Of a DNA stretch of 64,000 nt, positions 10,497 through 22,242 are shown piece after piece. How positions within the stretch are numbered: position 1 is the stretch's first letter; each line of letters opens with the position of its first letter. Source of the stretch: Asterias rubens (lineage: Eukaryota; Echinodermata; Asteroidea; Forcipulatida; Asteriidae). The stretch spans positions 21,087,555-21,151,554 of the forward strand of contig NC_047063.1 in assembly GCF_902459465.1 (NCBI RefSeq), written 5' to 3'. Under the pieces are notes generated by a model. The model did no database searches. It saw only the letters and a program-made list of their open reading frames with translations, and had not been told where the DNA came from. The translations under genes were made by a program, and so were the position numbers.

Positions 10497-10638
10497 CTAT
10501 GGCGATCGGGCCATTTCAGTCTTAGCTCCAACACTTTGGAACAAGCTACCCACCCACATTCAAGGAGCTCCTTCATTGGACACTTTCAAATCTCAACTTA
10601 AAACCCATCTGTTTTGTCAATCTGGTTATAGCGCTTAG
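10497..10638 (+). pseudogene. 3' end of a non-LTR retrotransposon (RT C-terminus fragment)
   Basis: The frame ending at the tag at 10636-10638 reads LWNKLPTHIQGAP, then LDTFKSQLKTHLFCQ. This is the typical C-terminal segment of LINE ORF2 proteins (W..LP pattern followed by FK..LKTHLF). It is followed by agcgctctataaatgttgt and an (ATT)n tail at about 10667-10691, as many LINE 3' ends are. The rest of the element is absent (5' truncation). Confidence 0.65.
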
Positions 10639-11095
10639 AAACATCAGTATTTAGCGCTCTATAAATGTTGTAATTATTATTATTATTATTTATATAAAGA
10701 ACTAATAAATAACTGTTAAATCAGAAGGCCATGAAATGGTCTAACAATTTTTACAATTGTGAATTGTAGTAGCACTTTAATCTAAAACGCTGAGAAAATG
10801 TCAAAGCGGGCTGGTTACTCTGTATAAGGCAACTTGGTTATTGCAGGAAATTGTGACGTTAAAAATATATCAAATATGAAACCCGTTTAATAATTAACTA
10901 TCACGCAAGAGATTTTATCGACTGTTACACTCATATCAAAAATTACAAAGTACTTGAGCACCGATATAATAATGGTATATATACAAATATAAACTAAATC
11001 ATAAGGGTAATTCATTAATAATCTGACAAAATTATGTTACAAGAGTTTCAAAGACAAAATCATTGCCGATAACCACTTGCTGAACTCTCGACATG

Positions 11096-11403
11096 GAGCA
11101 AATTCGTGTGCGCACCATGGTTAACTTAAGGTCAACTAACTTGACTTGAAAACCTTGGACTTTTGGCAGAGGACCATTTGGAACCAGTCTCAGGACCTTG
11201 GTTTCTTCCCTGGTCCTGGTAGCCTTCATGCTAACTTGTGTAAAGCACAGAAGAGAACCAGTGACACTATAAGTTGCTGAAAGCAATGGAAGTGTTGACT
11301 GGGCTTCCAAACGAGTTGTTCGAGTGAGTGCCTCACAAGGCATGTATATTGCTAGCCAGTGGTCGACCAAGGGTCAACTAAATGTGCGCACTCGAACTTG
11401 CTC
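11096..11403. mobile_element. Possible TIR element (GAGCAA..GTGCGCAC ends)
   Basis: The left end gagcaaattcgtgtgcgcac and the inverse of the right end (gagcaagttcgagtgcgcac) match at all but two positions. Both continue into a shared ggtcaact-type block. The interior contains an open frame with no recognisable domain. Only one copy is seen in the window. Confidence 0.45.
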
Positions 11404-12374
11404 ACGGTTATTACCCTGTTTGCAGCTTAGTGAACCTCATATCAGGGACAACCTACACTGGTCATTATAGCTTGGGGCAACACGTGATCCTCTGATCCTT
11501 TCATGGTGTCATTGTCATTGTTGGTGACGTGAGACAAGGTGTCACATATATTGTTGATCTCTAGTATTACAGCCACTTCCATCTGGATTCTGATGTGTCT
11601 GATGACAAAGGCACTGTTACACTCTCAGCACTGAACGGAGGGGGAAAGGAGAGAACATTTTGTCAAGACACAACTTCTCTTGGTGAACCCAAGCTCACCA
11701 TCCCTAATCCTCCATAATCCATTGATGTTTTTTCTTAAGTAACTTGTGAGACAGATTAGTATAAAGTCTTGTACAAATTGACTTACTTTTAGTCACAAGT
11801 TACCGCTTATATTTTAATTCATCACACTAATAGAGACAGTTCCACAAATGGTTCAGGGCAAGCTTTTGCATAGCAACCTCCAGATGAGCAAACACAGGCA
11901 CTATTGTGCTATTCATATTATTCAGAACTGTGTAAGAGTGTTTGCCAGCTCTTTACCCAACTACGTACGCACAAGCTTGCTTCGAATCATGTGACATACA
12001 TGTACATGTGGCAATTCTGTCTCTATAGTCTGAGGAATTCAGGTTTAAATGGTAAATTGTGATCAAGCACGTCATTGTACCAGACAATATTCAAATCTGA
12101 CATGTAAATGGCTTATTAGCACAGCAGAGTCAAACCACTACTCTCTTGACATGGTGCCTGAAACAAAAAGTCAACACTTTTTGGTGTTGTTGCTAAATGA
12201 ATACCACACAGAGTGGAGTACTTTGGCGGCTGTTGGTATGACACCTCAAAGCCATCCATTTTCAGCACGAGTCAAGGCATATCAAACAAGTCCAAAGGGT
12301 TCGGAAATGTGGCTAACATAGAATAGAGTACTGGAGGATTTTGATGGATTGAGTAAAGCTTCTAGCCATGACAA
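11404..12374. other. Gene-free stretch
   Basis: Nothing recognised. Short open frames here lack splice context or similarity to known families. Confidence 0.4.
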
Positions 12375-12702
12375 TTAAAGGAACACGTTGCCTAGGATCA
12401 GAAGAGTTGGTCTCAAAGTGTTTGTAACCACCTGTTATAAAATGCATATGGTTAAAGACGTTTTGAAAGTAGAATACAATGATCTACACAAATATGCCTC
12501 GAAATTGCATGGTTTTCCTTTTACCTCGTTGACAAATTTTTGACCCCCATAAATGGCCGACTGAGTTAGTTCGCAAAGTCAAACGAAAACCACGCAATTT
12601 CGAGGCAATTATTTGTGTAGATCATTGTATTCTACTTTTACAACATCTTTCGAACCATATGCATTTTAAAACAAAAGGTACAGACGCAACGTGTTCCTTT
12701 AA
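12375..12702. mobile_element. Long-palindrome MITE, family M2, full copy
   Basis: TTAA at 12375-12378 and 12699-12702 flank aggaacacgttgcctagg and its partial inverse gcaacgtgttcct. The arms repeat cctcgaaattgcatgg and the inverse cgcaatttcgaggca. The centre is shorter than in the 3952-4359 copy. Confidence 0.85.
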
Positions 12703-13656
12703 GTCAATTTTAAGACACGTTCATAATCAGCACTCCTCCTGGGTGAAACAGCGTAATCCAAACCCAGGTTGCCATGAGGCTACACTGGGAAATCATACAA
12801 TTCTCAGCCATTATCTAAATCTATCCTCTATACTAAATCCCACACGCAGAGCCTTGTCATTTGATTGGTTGAACTTGCATCCTAGCCAGCGACACTCCAA
12901 AATTTAATATTGGAGTCCTACATGGAATTAATTATAGGCTGCTTTACAGTGTAATTTTCACACACACAAAATTTCCCCGCGTATTTGTCCAAATAAGGCA
13001 AGGCGTGTCACAACACACAAGGTTAGTGTCTATTTTGAGTCGTCCATGTTATTTCCAAGTTTTTCATTCAGAATTTTCAGACTGTGGGCTGGACAGTTCC
13101 CTCGTTCCTTTCCGTGCTTGGTTGTGAATTTTTGTTTATGACAGGGATCTCTGTGCGAGTTATATAAAACAAATATTGAATGCATTTTGCTAACACAATA
13201 TTGCAAAATATAGTCACTCAGTGAATTTGGCTTTTCCGTTTCATTAGAAATCGCCCCATAAAAAGGAAAAGGTCCAGATTTCATGATTTTTTACCAAGTG
13301 ACTATCTACTGCAGCAACGCACTCACATGCATCCAACGTCTGTTTTATTCACTTGTGACAAAAATAATCGCTAATCCTAATCTAAAAATTATTTCTTCTT
13401 TTTGATCATTTGAATCACTTACCTTGCATTTACTTCTCAAAATGTTCTCTAATATCAAAAGCTATAGATAGTTCCCAATAGCAGCCATCTTTAAAAGCAG
13501 CTTTGGTTTGTCTTTGAGCTGCGCCAACCATTTTAACTTCTCTACGCAAACAACTGGTTCACAGACCAATCCTGCTAAGGAAAACTCCCTTGTGTAGCAT
13601 GGAGTTTTTACGCAATAACGCATTGATTGATTTGGCGTAAATATTGCCAACTTGAC
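12703..13656. other. Gene-free stretch
   Basis: No supported gene, RNA or repeat family. Confidence 0.4.
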
Positions 13657-14018
13657 TTAAAGACACTGTCATTGTCAAAGACCAGTCTATCTCAACATAT
13701 GCATAAAATAACAAACCTGTGTAAATTCGAGCTCAATTGGTCATTGAAGTTGCAAGATAATAAGGAAAGAACAAAACACCCTTGTCACACGAAGTTGTGT
13801 GCTTTCAGATGCTTGATTTCGAGACCTCAAATTCCAAATTTGAGGTCTCAAATCAAAGTCTTGGAAAATTATTTCTTTCTCGAAAACTACGTTATTTCAG
13901 AGGGAGCCGCTTCTCACAATGTTTTGTACTATCCACAGCTCCCCATTATTCGTTACCAAGTAAGGTTTTAAGAAAATAATTATTTTGAGTAATTACCAGT
14001 AGTGTGCACTGCCTTTAA
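13657..14018 (-). mobile_element. MITE family M1, full-length copy, reverse orientation
   Basis: TTAA at 13657-13660 and 14015-14018. Read from the minus strand it follows the reference copy at 5694-6059: gcagtgcacactactgg, gtaacgaataatggggag, gagaagcggctccctctg, the central gaggtctc hairpin, and gttgagatagactgg at the far end. Confidence 0.85.
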
Positions 14019-14660
14019 CACTGTGTGAAGTAGGAACTATCTATTTCTTTTATAAAAACCACTTTCGAAATAAAAAATATTTTACTCTGAAAGGGTTGAT
14101 AAAAATGTATTGTCCCTATACAACTAATCTTTAATCTGAAATTGTTAGTTATATTGACTTAGTTAATTAAAAGAAATAAGTAATTAAGATTTCTACTCAA
14201 AGCTAGTTGTTATTCACAGATTATTAAAGTAGGTTAGTAGCAGCAAATGTTAATAATATTAGTGAAAAGTTATACAGATATACAGTGTTATAGTTTGCAT
14301 TCCTTACTTTGGTTAAAAACAAAAATGCTGTTAGATTATAAAAACGGATTTTAAAGTTCAAACAAACAAAGCATGATGCAGATTGGGTTGATTTGGATTT
14401 ATATTATGTGCAAACAGTGTGAAATCATAATGGTTATTTTTTTAAATGAATGATGAATAATGACTTTGTGATTTAAAAATAAAAAAGGAAGAAAAGTTGG
14501 TGAGTAAAAAATTAAACATGAATTTTGAAAAATGTGTAGAGTTGTCAAACGTCTGATGAAAATGTATGAATGAAATGTTTAGTGAAGCTTCTATTGAAAG
14601 TGAAAGCTTCCATTAGCGCTGGTTTTTGAACCTTAGTCATGTTAGTCATGCAGGTGTTCT

Positions 14661-15040
14661 TGAGAATAATAATAATATTAATTGGTGCTTCTTATATAGC
14701 GCACATGTCTGCACCCAAAGACGCTACTGGCGCTATAACATACAGTATTTCCTGCAAGATTTGGGACTACCTTGTCATGCTTTACAAGGTGCTGTGGCGC
14801 AATTTGCTGCCGATCGGACCAGGAACACCGGGGTGAACCCCTTTTGGATTCTTTTACATGCGTTACATAACACATGGGACCAACGGCTTAACGTCCCATC
14901 CGAAGGGCGAAGCAATGGCTAAGTGTATTTTTTAAGGACACAAGTGTCACGGCTGGGGATTCCCACCCACACTCTGCTGATCAGAAACACCACTCGAATT
15001 TGATGCTCTGAACAGCTCAGCCACAACACTTCCACAATGA
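14661..15040 (-). repeat. SINE-like composite repeat (family S3)
   Basis: Read from the minus strand: gatcagcagagtgtgggtgg (near-B-box block), ttgtgtcctt, then atgggacgttaagccg, gtaacgcatgtaaaagaa, ggggttcaccccggtg, gcgccacagcaccttgtaa, gcgctatataagaagc, and an (ATT)n tail. It shares the ttgtgtcc and (ATT)n/agcgc features with 7415-7800. The ORFs crossing it in all frames are incidental. Confidence 0.55.
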
Positions 15041-15254
15041 CCCCCATCTGTATCTACGATGATGAAGCCAGGCACTGATCATACATGTACAGGCCCAATG
15101 ATTTCTCTGGATAAAGTTGCAGTTTCAATTTCTGTGTTTGGTCTGTGTCTAAGTGATGTCGTTTGCCAGCTACACCAGCAACAGTTTACTATTCTTTTGA
15201 TTGTCTGCGTGTGTGTCTGCGTGTTTACATCAGGTATTTTGAAGATGGCGCTTT

Positions 15255-15320
15255 AGATCGTCTTAAACCAGCGGTTCTTTTCAGAACCACCCCAACTCAT
15301 TAGAGATAGTCATAACATGG
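15255..15320 (+). repeat. Dispersed repeat with histone-like stem-loop
   Basis: Contains a perfect stem-loop GGTTCT-TTTC-AGAACC at 15273-15288 followed by ACCCCAACTCATTAG and agagatagtc. The same order (stem-loop, ACCCCAAC, then agagatagtc) is on the minus strand at 40595-40660. It is part of a repeat family and no histone gene is nearby. Confidence 0.6.
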
Positions 15321-15780
15321 TGTGACCGCAAACCTGTCCATATCCTGTAATGGGTGTGATATTTTGTAACTGATCTTTACTTATTTCTTCTCAGCAGATG
15401 TTAGCTAAGCAATATTGTTGCTTAAATATTGGGAAAATTTTGTTTCTTTTGACCTTGTACTCATAGTCCTTCCCCCTCTTCAATTTTCAAATATAAAATA
15501 ATGTTTTCAATATGGAATGCAATTTAAATGCAAGATATTACCCAATTAAGGGTAGGCCATCTGAGGTAATAGAGTAGAGCAAAGATCACATGTGATATGA
15601 ATCAGCAAAAAGTAAAATAACCTATGCTGACGTCTTATCAGGAATGAATCGGAATTTGGGATACTACATGAGAAAGAACTATCCTGCTTATTAACTACTA
15701 GCTGGGTAGTAAGAAATTGGCCTGGACTACTATATACGCTTAGTGAATCGGGGGAACTTCTCAAGATTACTTTCACTGTC

Positions 15781-15925
15781 GCAGAGTGAGTTCTTAACTG
15801 GTCTCAATGTTTCAACTAGCTTGCTTTACTAGAGCAAGTCTATCGTCGTCATCAGGAGACTGAAGAGTGTAGAGTCACTCACTGCTCTGGTTGGTTCTTC
15901 TGAAAGGAGAACTGTGGTTGGAGGG
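15781..15925 (-). repeat. Dispersed repeat with CTGATGA..GAAAC signature
   Basis: On the minus strand the order is tctcctgatgacgacg, a strong hairpin (cttgct..agcaag), then ttgaaacattgagacc. This resembles the ends of Penelope-like or retrozyme-type repeats, in which a hammerhead core (CTGATGA..GAAA) occurs. I could not complete a convincing stem I/III and cleavage site, so the ribozyme reading is tentative. Confidence 0.3.
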
Positions 15926-16360
15926 CTCAGGGTTATTAGGTGTGTGTTTCTCATTGTGAGTGAGCATCTTGTGTAGTAGGGCGTGTCAGTAGAGTGTGGG
16001 TTACTATGTATGGTATATGTTTGAATTACATATAGGGCACCATTATCCAGTCACTTTAAAGTGCACAAGCTCTGTTAAGAAAGTTGTGCACTGTTGGGAA
16101 AATGTTAACCGCAGGGGAAAAGGTTTCTAGTCATGTAAAATAATTAATTATTCTTTTTTTTAGCAATACAGTGACAGATGTTTGAAGAGACTTGAGCAGG
16201 TAATGCAAATAGTACATGGTCAATATCCGTTATCCCCAAAGAGTTATGAATTTTCCATCAAACAAGTATGTCAGTCTGTTGCGAAAATCTTTTTTTATTT
16301 TCAGTTAGTTTCCTTTAGAGGGTGTGGTCAATTTTATAGGTGTGGTCGACATGATGGGAG

Positions 16361-16712
16361 TTAAAGGAACACGTTGCCTTGGATCGGTCGAGTTGGTCTT
16401 TGAAAAGCGTTTGTAACCGTTTGTTATAAAATGCATATGGTTAGAAAGATGTTTTGAAAGTAGAATATACTGATCCACACAAATTTGCCTCGAAATTGCG
16501 TGGTTTTCCTTTTACTTTGCGAACAAACACGGTGTGCCATGGCCGACTGTGTTAGTAGACGAGGTAAAAGGAAAACCACACAATTTCGATGCAATTTGTG
16601 TGGATCATTGTATTCTACTTTTAAAACATCTTTCCAACCATATGCATTTTGTAACAAACGGTTACCAACACTTTTAAAAGACACTCTGATCCAAAGCAAC
16701 ATTTTCCTTGAA
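16361..16712. mobile_element. Long-palindrome MITE, family M2, full copy
   Basis: It starts TTAA then aggaacacgttgccttgg and ends at a decayed inverse (ccaaagcaacattttccttg, with TGAA in place of TTAA). The arms again contain cctcgaaattgcgtgg and gaaaaccacacaatttcg. The centre is short. Confidence 0.8.
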
Positions 16713-16808
16713 CTTCAAATTAAAGAGACCCCTAACATGGAGAAGTGTGGTTAATTTAATGAATGTGATTGATATGATATACATTATCGATAGAGCGAGG
16801 TTGATTTG

Positions 16809-16915
16809 ATGGGTGTGGCATTTAATTATGGGCGTGGCAAATAATTATGGGCGTGGCATATAATTATGGGTGTGGCATATAATTATGGGTGTGGCATTTT
16901 ATTATGGGTGTGGTA
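16809..16915. repeat. 19-bp tandem repeat, about 5.5 units
   Basis: The unit is close to attatgggtgtggcatata, with alternation of gggtgtggca and gggcgtggca. The units are near-identical, so this is a minisatellite. Confidence 0.9.
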
Positions 16916-18398
16916 AAGTTTGGTGGGGGTTGGAATATGATTCGTTGTGTGACTAGAAGTCTTTGAAATGCATATATACCTGTACTTGGTGAATTGGAGG
17001 AACCGGAACCCAAACGTGTCTTTCGTGTCTTCAACAAAAAAAGCAGAGGTAAATAGTTACACACTTTCTGATCGTTGTGAATGAACTTGTTGATTGTCAC
17101 AAACCCTTTAATTGTGACAGTGATTAATGTTAGTGTTATGGGTACAGATGTTCGGATGTTATAAAGCAGATTTTGGCACAGATGGAAACAGTCATTTTTT
17201 TACTGAGACCAAATGGAATTCTCCGGGGTTTCAAATTTAGAGTAATTAACAAAATGTTGTTAATTGGTTATTGAGCAGAACCAAGGTTTAAAATGAACAT
17301 GATGAATTTCGTGTTTAATCTTTAGCACATTTACGTACATGTATTTCAGTTGATCTTGTAAGCATGTAATCAGTCACAAAGCAAAAGTGCTTAGCAACTT
17401 TGAATGCAGATAATACACAATGAAGTAAAAAATAAAAAAAATAAAAAAAATAGTAAATTAAAAAAATATAGAGGGGTAAGAGCAATAGAAAAGTTGCTGT
17501 AAGTGCTTGTTCATAATTTAAGACAAACAACCACAAACTTAAAAAGAAGATTTATTCAGAAACAAATGAAATGTTTCATACATATTCCCCAACTTTTAAA
17601 TCAATGTGAATACAAAATTATGACTTATATTTTGAAGTGTAATGGTGGTAACAGTTTCCTTGTAACTTCAGTTACCTTGTAATTAAAAAGGTCCCTTGTA
17701 ACACAAGTAACCACATGGACGTGTTCAATTTGTACATATTTCTTGGTGTACATGTATGGTGTAGATGGATTAATAATGTGGCTGCATGTTGCAGTGACAT
17801 TTTTCAACTTGACATAGTGGTAAGTTTGAGAGGGCTTTTCTAAAGTTTGATGTCAGACGTGGTGATACTCAATATCGCACTATTTGCTGAGGGTGACCAG
17901 TGCACCTCTAATTAGTATTTGGAATCAAGTACATACAAAGACCTTTTTTATTTTATTTTGTAATAAAAATTAATCACAAACACTGACCACTGTCTTGTAT
18001 TGGTTGGGGGGGGGACCATAGGTATCACAAAATACAGGCTGGGTTGGCACAAATCTGCCCAATTAAAACAAAACATATGTAAAACCCTTATTTGAGAGTA
18101 TTGTGTTTTTTGCTGTAGCACATGTGATTTATCACTGATATGGTCAATCTGAGAGCGTTACTGTGTAAAAACAAAACAAATTTGTTATTTGTTTAAGTTT
18201 AGGCTATCCATGTCCTTTTGTTTACCAACCTTATATTTGTTTGCAAAACTTGGGAGTCCGACATCGCATTAAAAAAAGCTAAACTTTTCTAAAAACTATT
18301 CAACTTGCCTATGATAGAGATAATGCTACGGGAAAGTCTTTTAATTGAGCCTATTCAATCTTTCTAATTTGCTGCTTACCTACTTATGTTTAGCTTTT
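16916..18398. other. Gene-free, AT-rich stretch
   Basis: No supported gene or repeat. An A-rich low-complexity run lies at 17424-17465. Confidence 0.4.
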
Positions 18399-18485
18399 AA
18401 GAAAGACTCTGCTAGTCATTAAGAAAGACTCGCTAGTCTTTAAGGAAGACTCTGCTAGTTTTTAAGCAAGACTCTGCTAGTCTTT
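18399..18485. repeat. 22-bp tandem repeat, four units
   Basis: The unit is close to aagaaagactctgctagtct plus tt. The four copies differ at a few positions, and a degraded fifth (gcgaaagcc) follows. The agaaagact..gctag core also appears as aaagactcggcta at about 47161-47173 and aaagactctgctt at about 56993-57005. Confidence 0.85.
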
Positions 18486-18789
18486 GCGAAAGCCTTGTGA
18501 GCCAGTAACCACTTTTTCTGTATTTCTAATTTTTTTCCCTGCAACTGACTAAGCTTACGATACTCTAAATTATTTTGTAGAAGCTGCATTTTTTAATGTT
18601 ACTCACATTACATTGACCACATTTTATCAGAAAAGTGATTTTCTGAGAATTTTTCACAAAATTGAAAAGTTGATTTTGTTTTTATTAATAGTGCATTGAA
18701 CCATTCAGACAACCAAGGGTGTCTTTTGAAGTTTTTGAAACAATGTCCTGGTCGGTAGTCAGAAACTGTCCATAAAGTAGGTCCATCGC

Positions 18790-18990
18790 TTAAAAGGGAC
18801 ACGTTGCCTAGGACCGGGCGAGTTGGTCTTTGAAAAGCGTTTGAAACGGTTTGTTGTGAAATGCAAATGGTTAGATGTTTTGCAAAGTAGAATATAATAA
18901 TCCACACAATTATGCCTCGAAATTGCACAGTTTTCCTTTTACGTCGCAAACTAACACCGTTGGCCATTTTGTAGAGTCAAACTTTTGCCT
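18790..18990. mobile_element. MITE family M2, half copy (one arm)
   Basis: It begins TTAA, aagggacacgttgccta, and continues through gagttggtctttgaaaagcg, cctcgaaattgcac and gttttccttttac to ggccattttgtagag. The second arm is missing, so the element is truncated at the palindrome centre. Confidence 0.75.
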
Positions 18991-21900
18991 GCACAAAATT
19001 GCCGCCCATTTTGAAACCAAGCCCAACTGAGCCAACAACTCAGTTTGGTCTGAAAAGATAAATCACTATGGCTGAACAGTGCTCACAAAACTGTTCAATC
19101 ATCTGATCATTAAAACCCAGACCCGCATTTCTGTTGTCTATGGTCAGTGCAATGAGGGTATAACCTGTAACAGTTGAATTTCTTAAAATACTATAAAAAA
19201 AAACTACTTTCTTTGATTAAAAAAATTGTTGCATTTAAAATTTGACAGACCTGGTGGGTTGATCACTTGGCTGCTTTGGTTTGGACTCCATCAATTTGGA
19301 AAACATTGAACCAACCTTCAGAAGAAAACAAGTGGAAAACATTTCCAACATGGTTCTTGTCTGTCTTTTCAGAATGGATGAGGTATCTAGAACTACCGCG
19401 AGATGAAAAAGAAAAAGACTACAGTGCACCGAAACTAGGTTTTGTTTCTTCCAAAACAGAAGTTCAGATTCTGATTTTGAGTGTGATATCTGGTGTTAAG
19501 GAATCTATGTGTAGATCTACTGAAGCGTGGAGAAGTAGAAATGTGTGGTGGAATTTCAGACCAAGAAAAAGCGGAAGACAGGGGAGGTTCGTTTAAAACA
19601 TGCATTAATAGTGTTGATTAATAGTGAGCATGCATATGGTGAGATTTAAATGTGTTTTTGTACATGACACCACTCCTTATTTGAGTTCACTTTTTGACTG
19701 ATCATGGGGTTGAGAGAAGCCCGTGATTGGTGAGGTGTTTTTTTTCTCATTGGTGAATTTTTATTGCTTGATATATTTTCCTCATTTGTTGAGTTAATCT
19801 GATTCTACAGTTTTTCGATTATGAGTTTCTATTTTTTTGTGAGTTTTTTTTTAAACAGGATGAATTTCACAAATAAAATCTAAAACTTAAGCTTTTCTCT
19901 GCACTTGTTCTTATGTGTTTAAATATGAAATGTGTCAGTAGAGTACTGCAGTTATATTTTGTAAATTGACAGAAATGTGAAGTGTAATGATTTAAGTTTA
20001 TCGAATGTTCCATATACATCAGAGAGAAGAGAATGAAAAATAAAGACGCTGGAAAAGGCTACAACTACAATAGAAATGGCATTGTCTCATGCATACAAAA
20101 ATAATAAAACAATCCGTAGAATTCGATCATCATCAATATCTCAGAACGCTATTCTTTCCAACGATAGGAAAGTATAAATTGTTTAACATTTGAAGTGAGG
20201 CAAAGGAAAGCAAAATATGAAATTATTTTTTTTAAACGATGTCGTAGGTATTTTTTTCAGACAAAGGTACATCAAAATTCACACCACATAGAAAGTAAAT
20301 TAACAAAATAGCTTGCCATCACGACATGGGCTCGGGAGGGAAGGGGTGAATACATATTTAATTAGCAGCATGCTCGTTAAACACATAACGACAATGTCAC
20401 CAAGACAAAAGACATAGTTAACAAGGAGCAAATTAACGAGGTCTGCTGACGAACATAAAACTAAAATCATCAGAAGAGTCATTCTATTGATAAACAGTGG
20501 TATTCCAGTGGTAAAGGGTCCCTTGCTAAATTTTAGCATGGTTGTAAAATTGTACCTCGTGTGAAAAGACAAAAACTACTGTGAAGTTTTCTTGTAAATC
20601 TTGTCAAACATTGCAACATCATTTTACAACAATGCTAAAATTAAGCAAGTGGCCCCAGTTAAATTACTGTAGTGCGAATAGCACTTTAGACTTAAATGTG
20701 GAACAGCTGTGTTGGATATCTAAAACTGGAAACTGCCATGGCATTGGAATTTCACCTAAGAAGGGGAAAAGGAGTATTTCCTTTAAGAGCAAGGGGTAGT
20801 TTTAAAGAAAGAAGTAATTTCCACGAATTTGATTTTGAGACCACAGATTTAAAAAGTACCGAGTATACAGTACTAACACACATCGGGTGAATATGGGTAA
20901 AATCAAAATGAACAAGTCAGTGTAAAGGGTATACTATTTGGTTTGTTTGCCCTTTCTTTCTGTAAGAGGGGAGGGGGAGGGGGGGGGCAGTCTTTGACTA
21001 GAATGACTCTTTGATGCTAAGATACAAGAATGGCCGTTGTATACATGTATGTGGACCGTGTTATTACTGCATGCATCCATCAGGTTAAGAAAATCATTTC
21101 TTAAAGGAAATTAAAAAAACATTGGCATCAATTAAAAGACGGGTTTCCAGAACATTAATCTGAAAGGAACAAAATAAACTTGTGTTAATGAAGAAAAATG
21201 CTGAGACCATTCCCATGCGCAGTCAGAACAGGTACCCTGTTATCACAAAATTCAAAAATGGTATGTTCCATTTTCCACATACAAACTATAGTCGGTGGGA
21301 GTGTACTATTCACAGCAAGAGGGGGGTATCACACGTCTTGACCGTGGTATCCTTTAGGGACGTTGCGACTGACGATGCGGTTGGCTGGAGATGATTGTGT
21401 ATGATGAGATGAACTCGCCGAGTCCCTCCGAGGCTATTATTAAAATTACATCAATAAGCGAGAGAGAGAAAAATCATTCAAAGGAAAGAAAATATGCGTA
21501 CAGATCATAAATTTTACAACAGCAAAATTAAACAGCCCTAAAAAAAAAAGAGCCAATGTACAGGCCCTAAACACTTAATGATTACTCAGGTGACAATCGC
21601 CTTTTGTGAGATGCTATAGGCACATTGCTAAACGAAGATCAGTCTTAAACAGTTCTGTAAATTCAAGCTTGGAATTACATTGCATGATGTACCTTTCTCT
21701 AAGATTTTTTTGGATAAGGAACATTTTGTACAAGGGCGTACGTTGAGATCAAGAGTAGGGCAACCAAGGTAATGGCCACCAGGATGGTCCAGTCCTTCTT
21801 TGTTTTCCTGTTTTGTTGATAACATTACGGGTTTTCGATCCTCCCCTGCACAAATTAATCAGGTCATTTGTCGTGGATTGCTTGCACATCAACAGCTGCA

Positions 21901-22242
21901 CCTGGGGCATTATGTGCAGACAATATCATGAACAAGAGTTTCAACTCAAATTCTATCACTTCTTTAACAATGTATACAAGCCTTTAATTTGGGAGTGGGC
22001 AGTGCCAAGTTATTCTTTGTTAATTTCAATGTCTCATTATGGAGTACAGTCATACAAACTGATGGGATATATTGCAAAAATTGCCTGGACTGTGGTGCGA
22101 CATGATTTCTCCTAAAGAAGATGCAAATTTATGTTTCGCATGACCACCTTCAGCATTATTATGAAATGAATATTTAGCAATAGTTTGTTAGACATTTTCT
22201 GGAATATGCTTGTTGCAAGAGCAGAACAGGAAATTTGGGGTG
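18991..22242. other. Gene-free stretch with minor repeat fragments
   Basis: Holds an M1 fragment at about 20795-20850 (gaaagaagtaatttccacg) but no supported gene. A pyrimidine-rich acceptor-like site (cttgtctgtcttttcag) at about 19373 precedes a 75-codon open frame ending 19596. Another short frame with a hydrophobic helix is on the minus strand at 21699-21807. Neither matches a family I know. Confidence 0.3.

Noticed and set aside
11032-11370. 112-codon minus-strand frame
   Set aside because: Overlaps a probable TIR element, has no recognisable domain, and has no splice or promoter context.
15273-15288. Real histone gene 3' end
   Set aside because: No histone-coding sequence lies upstream at any of the three stem-loop copies. 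All are within dispersed repeats.
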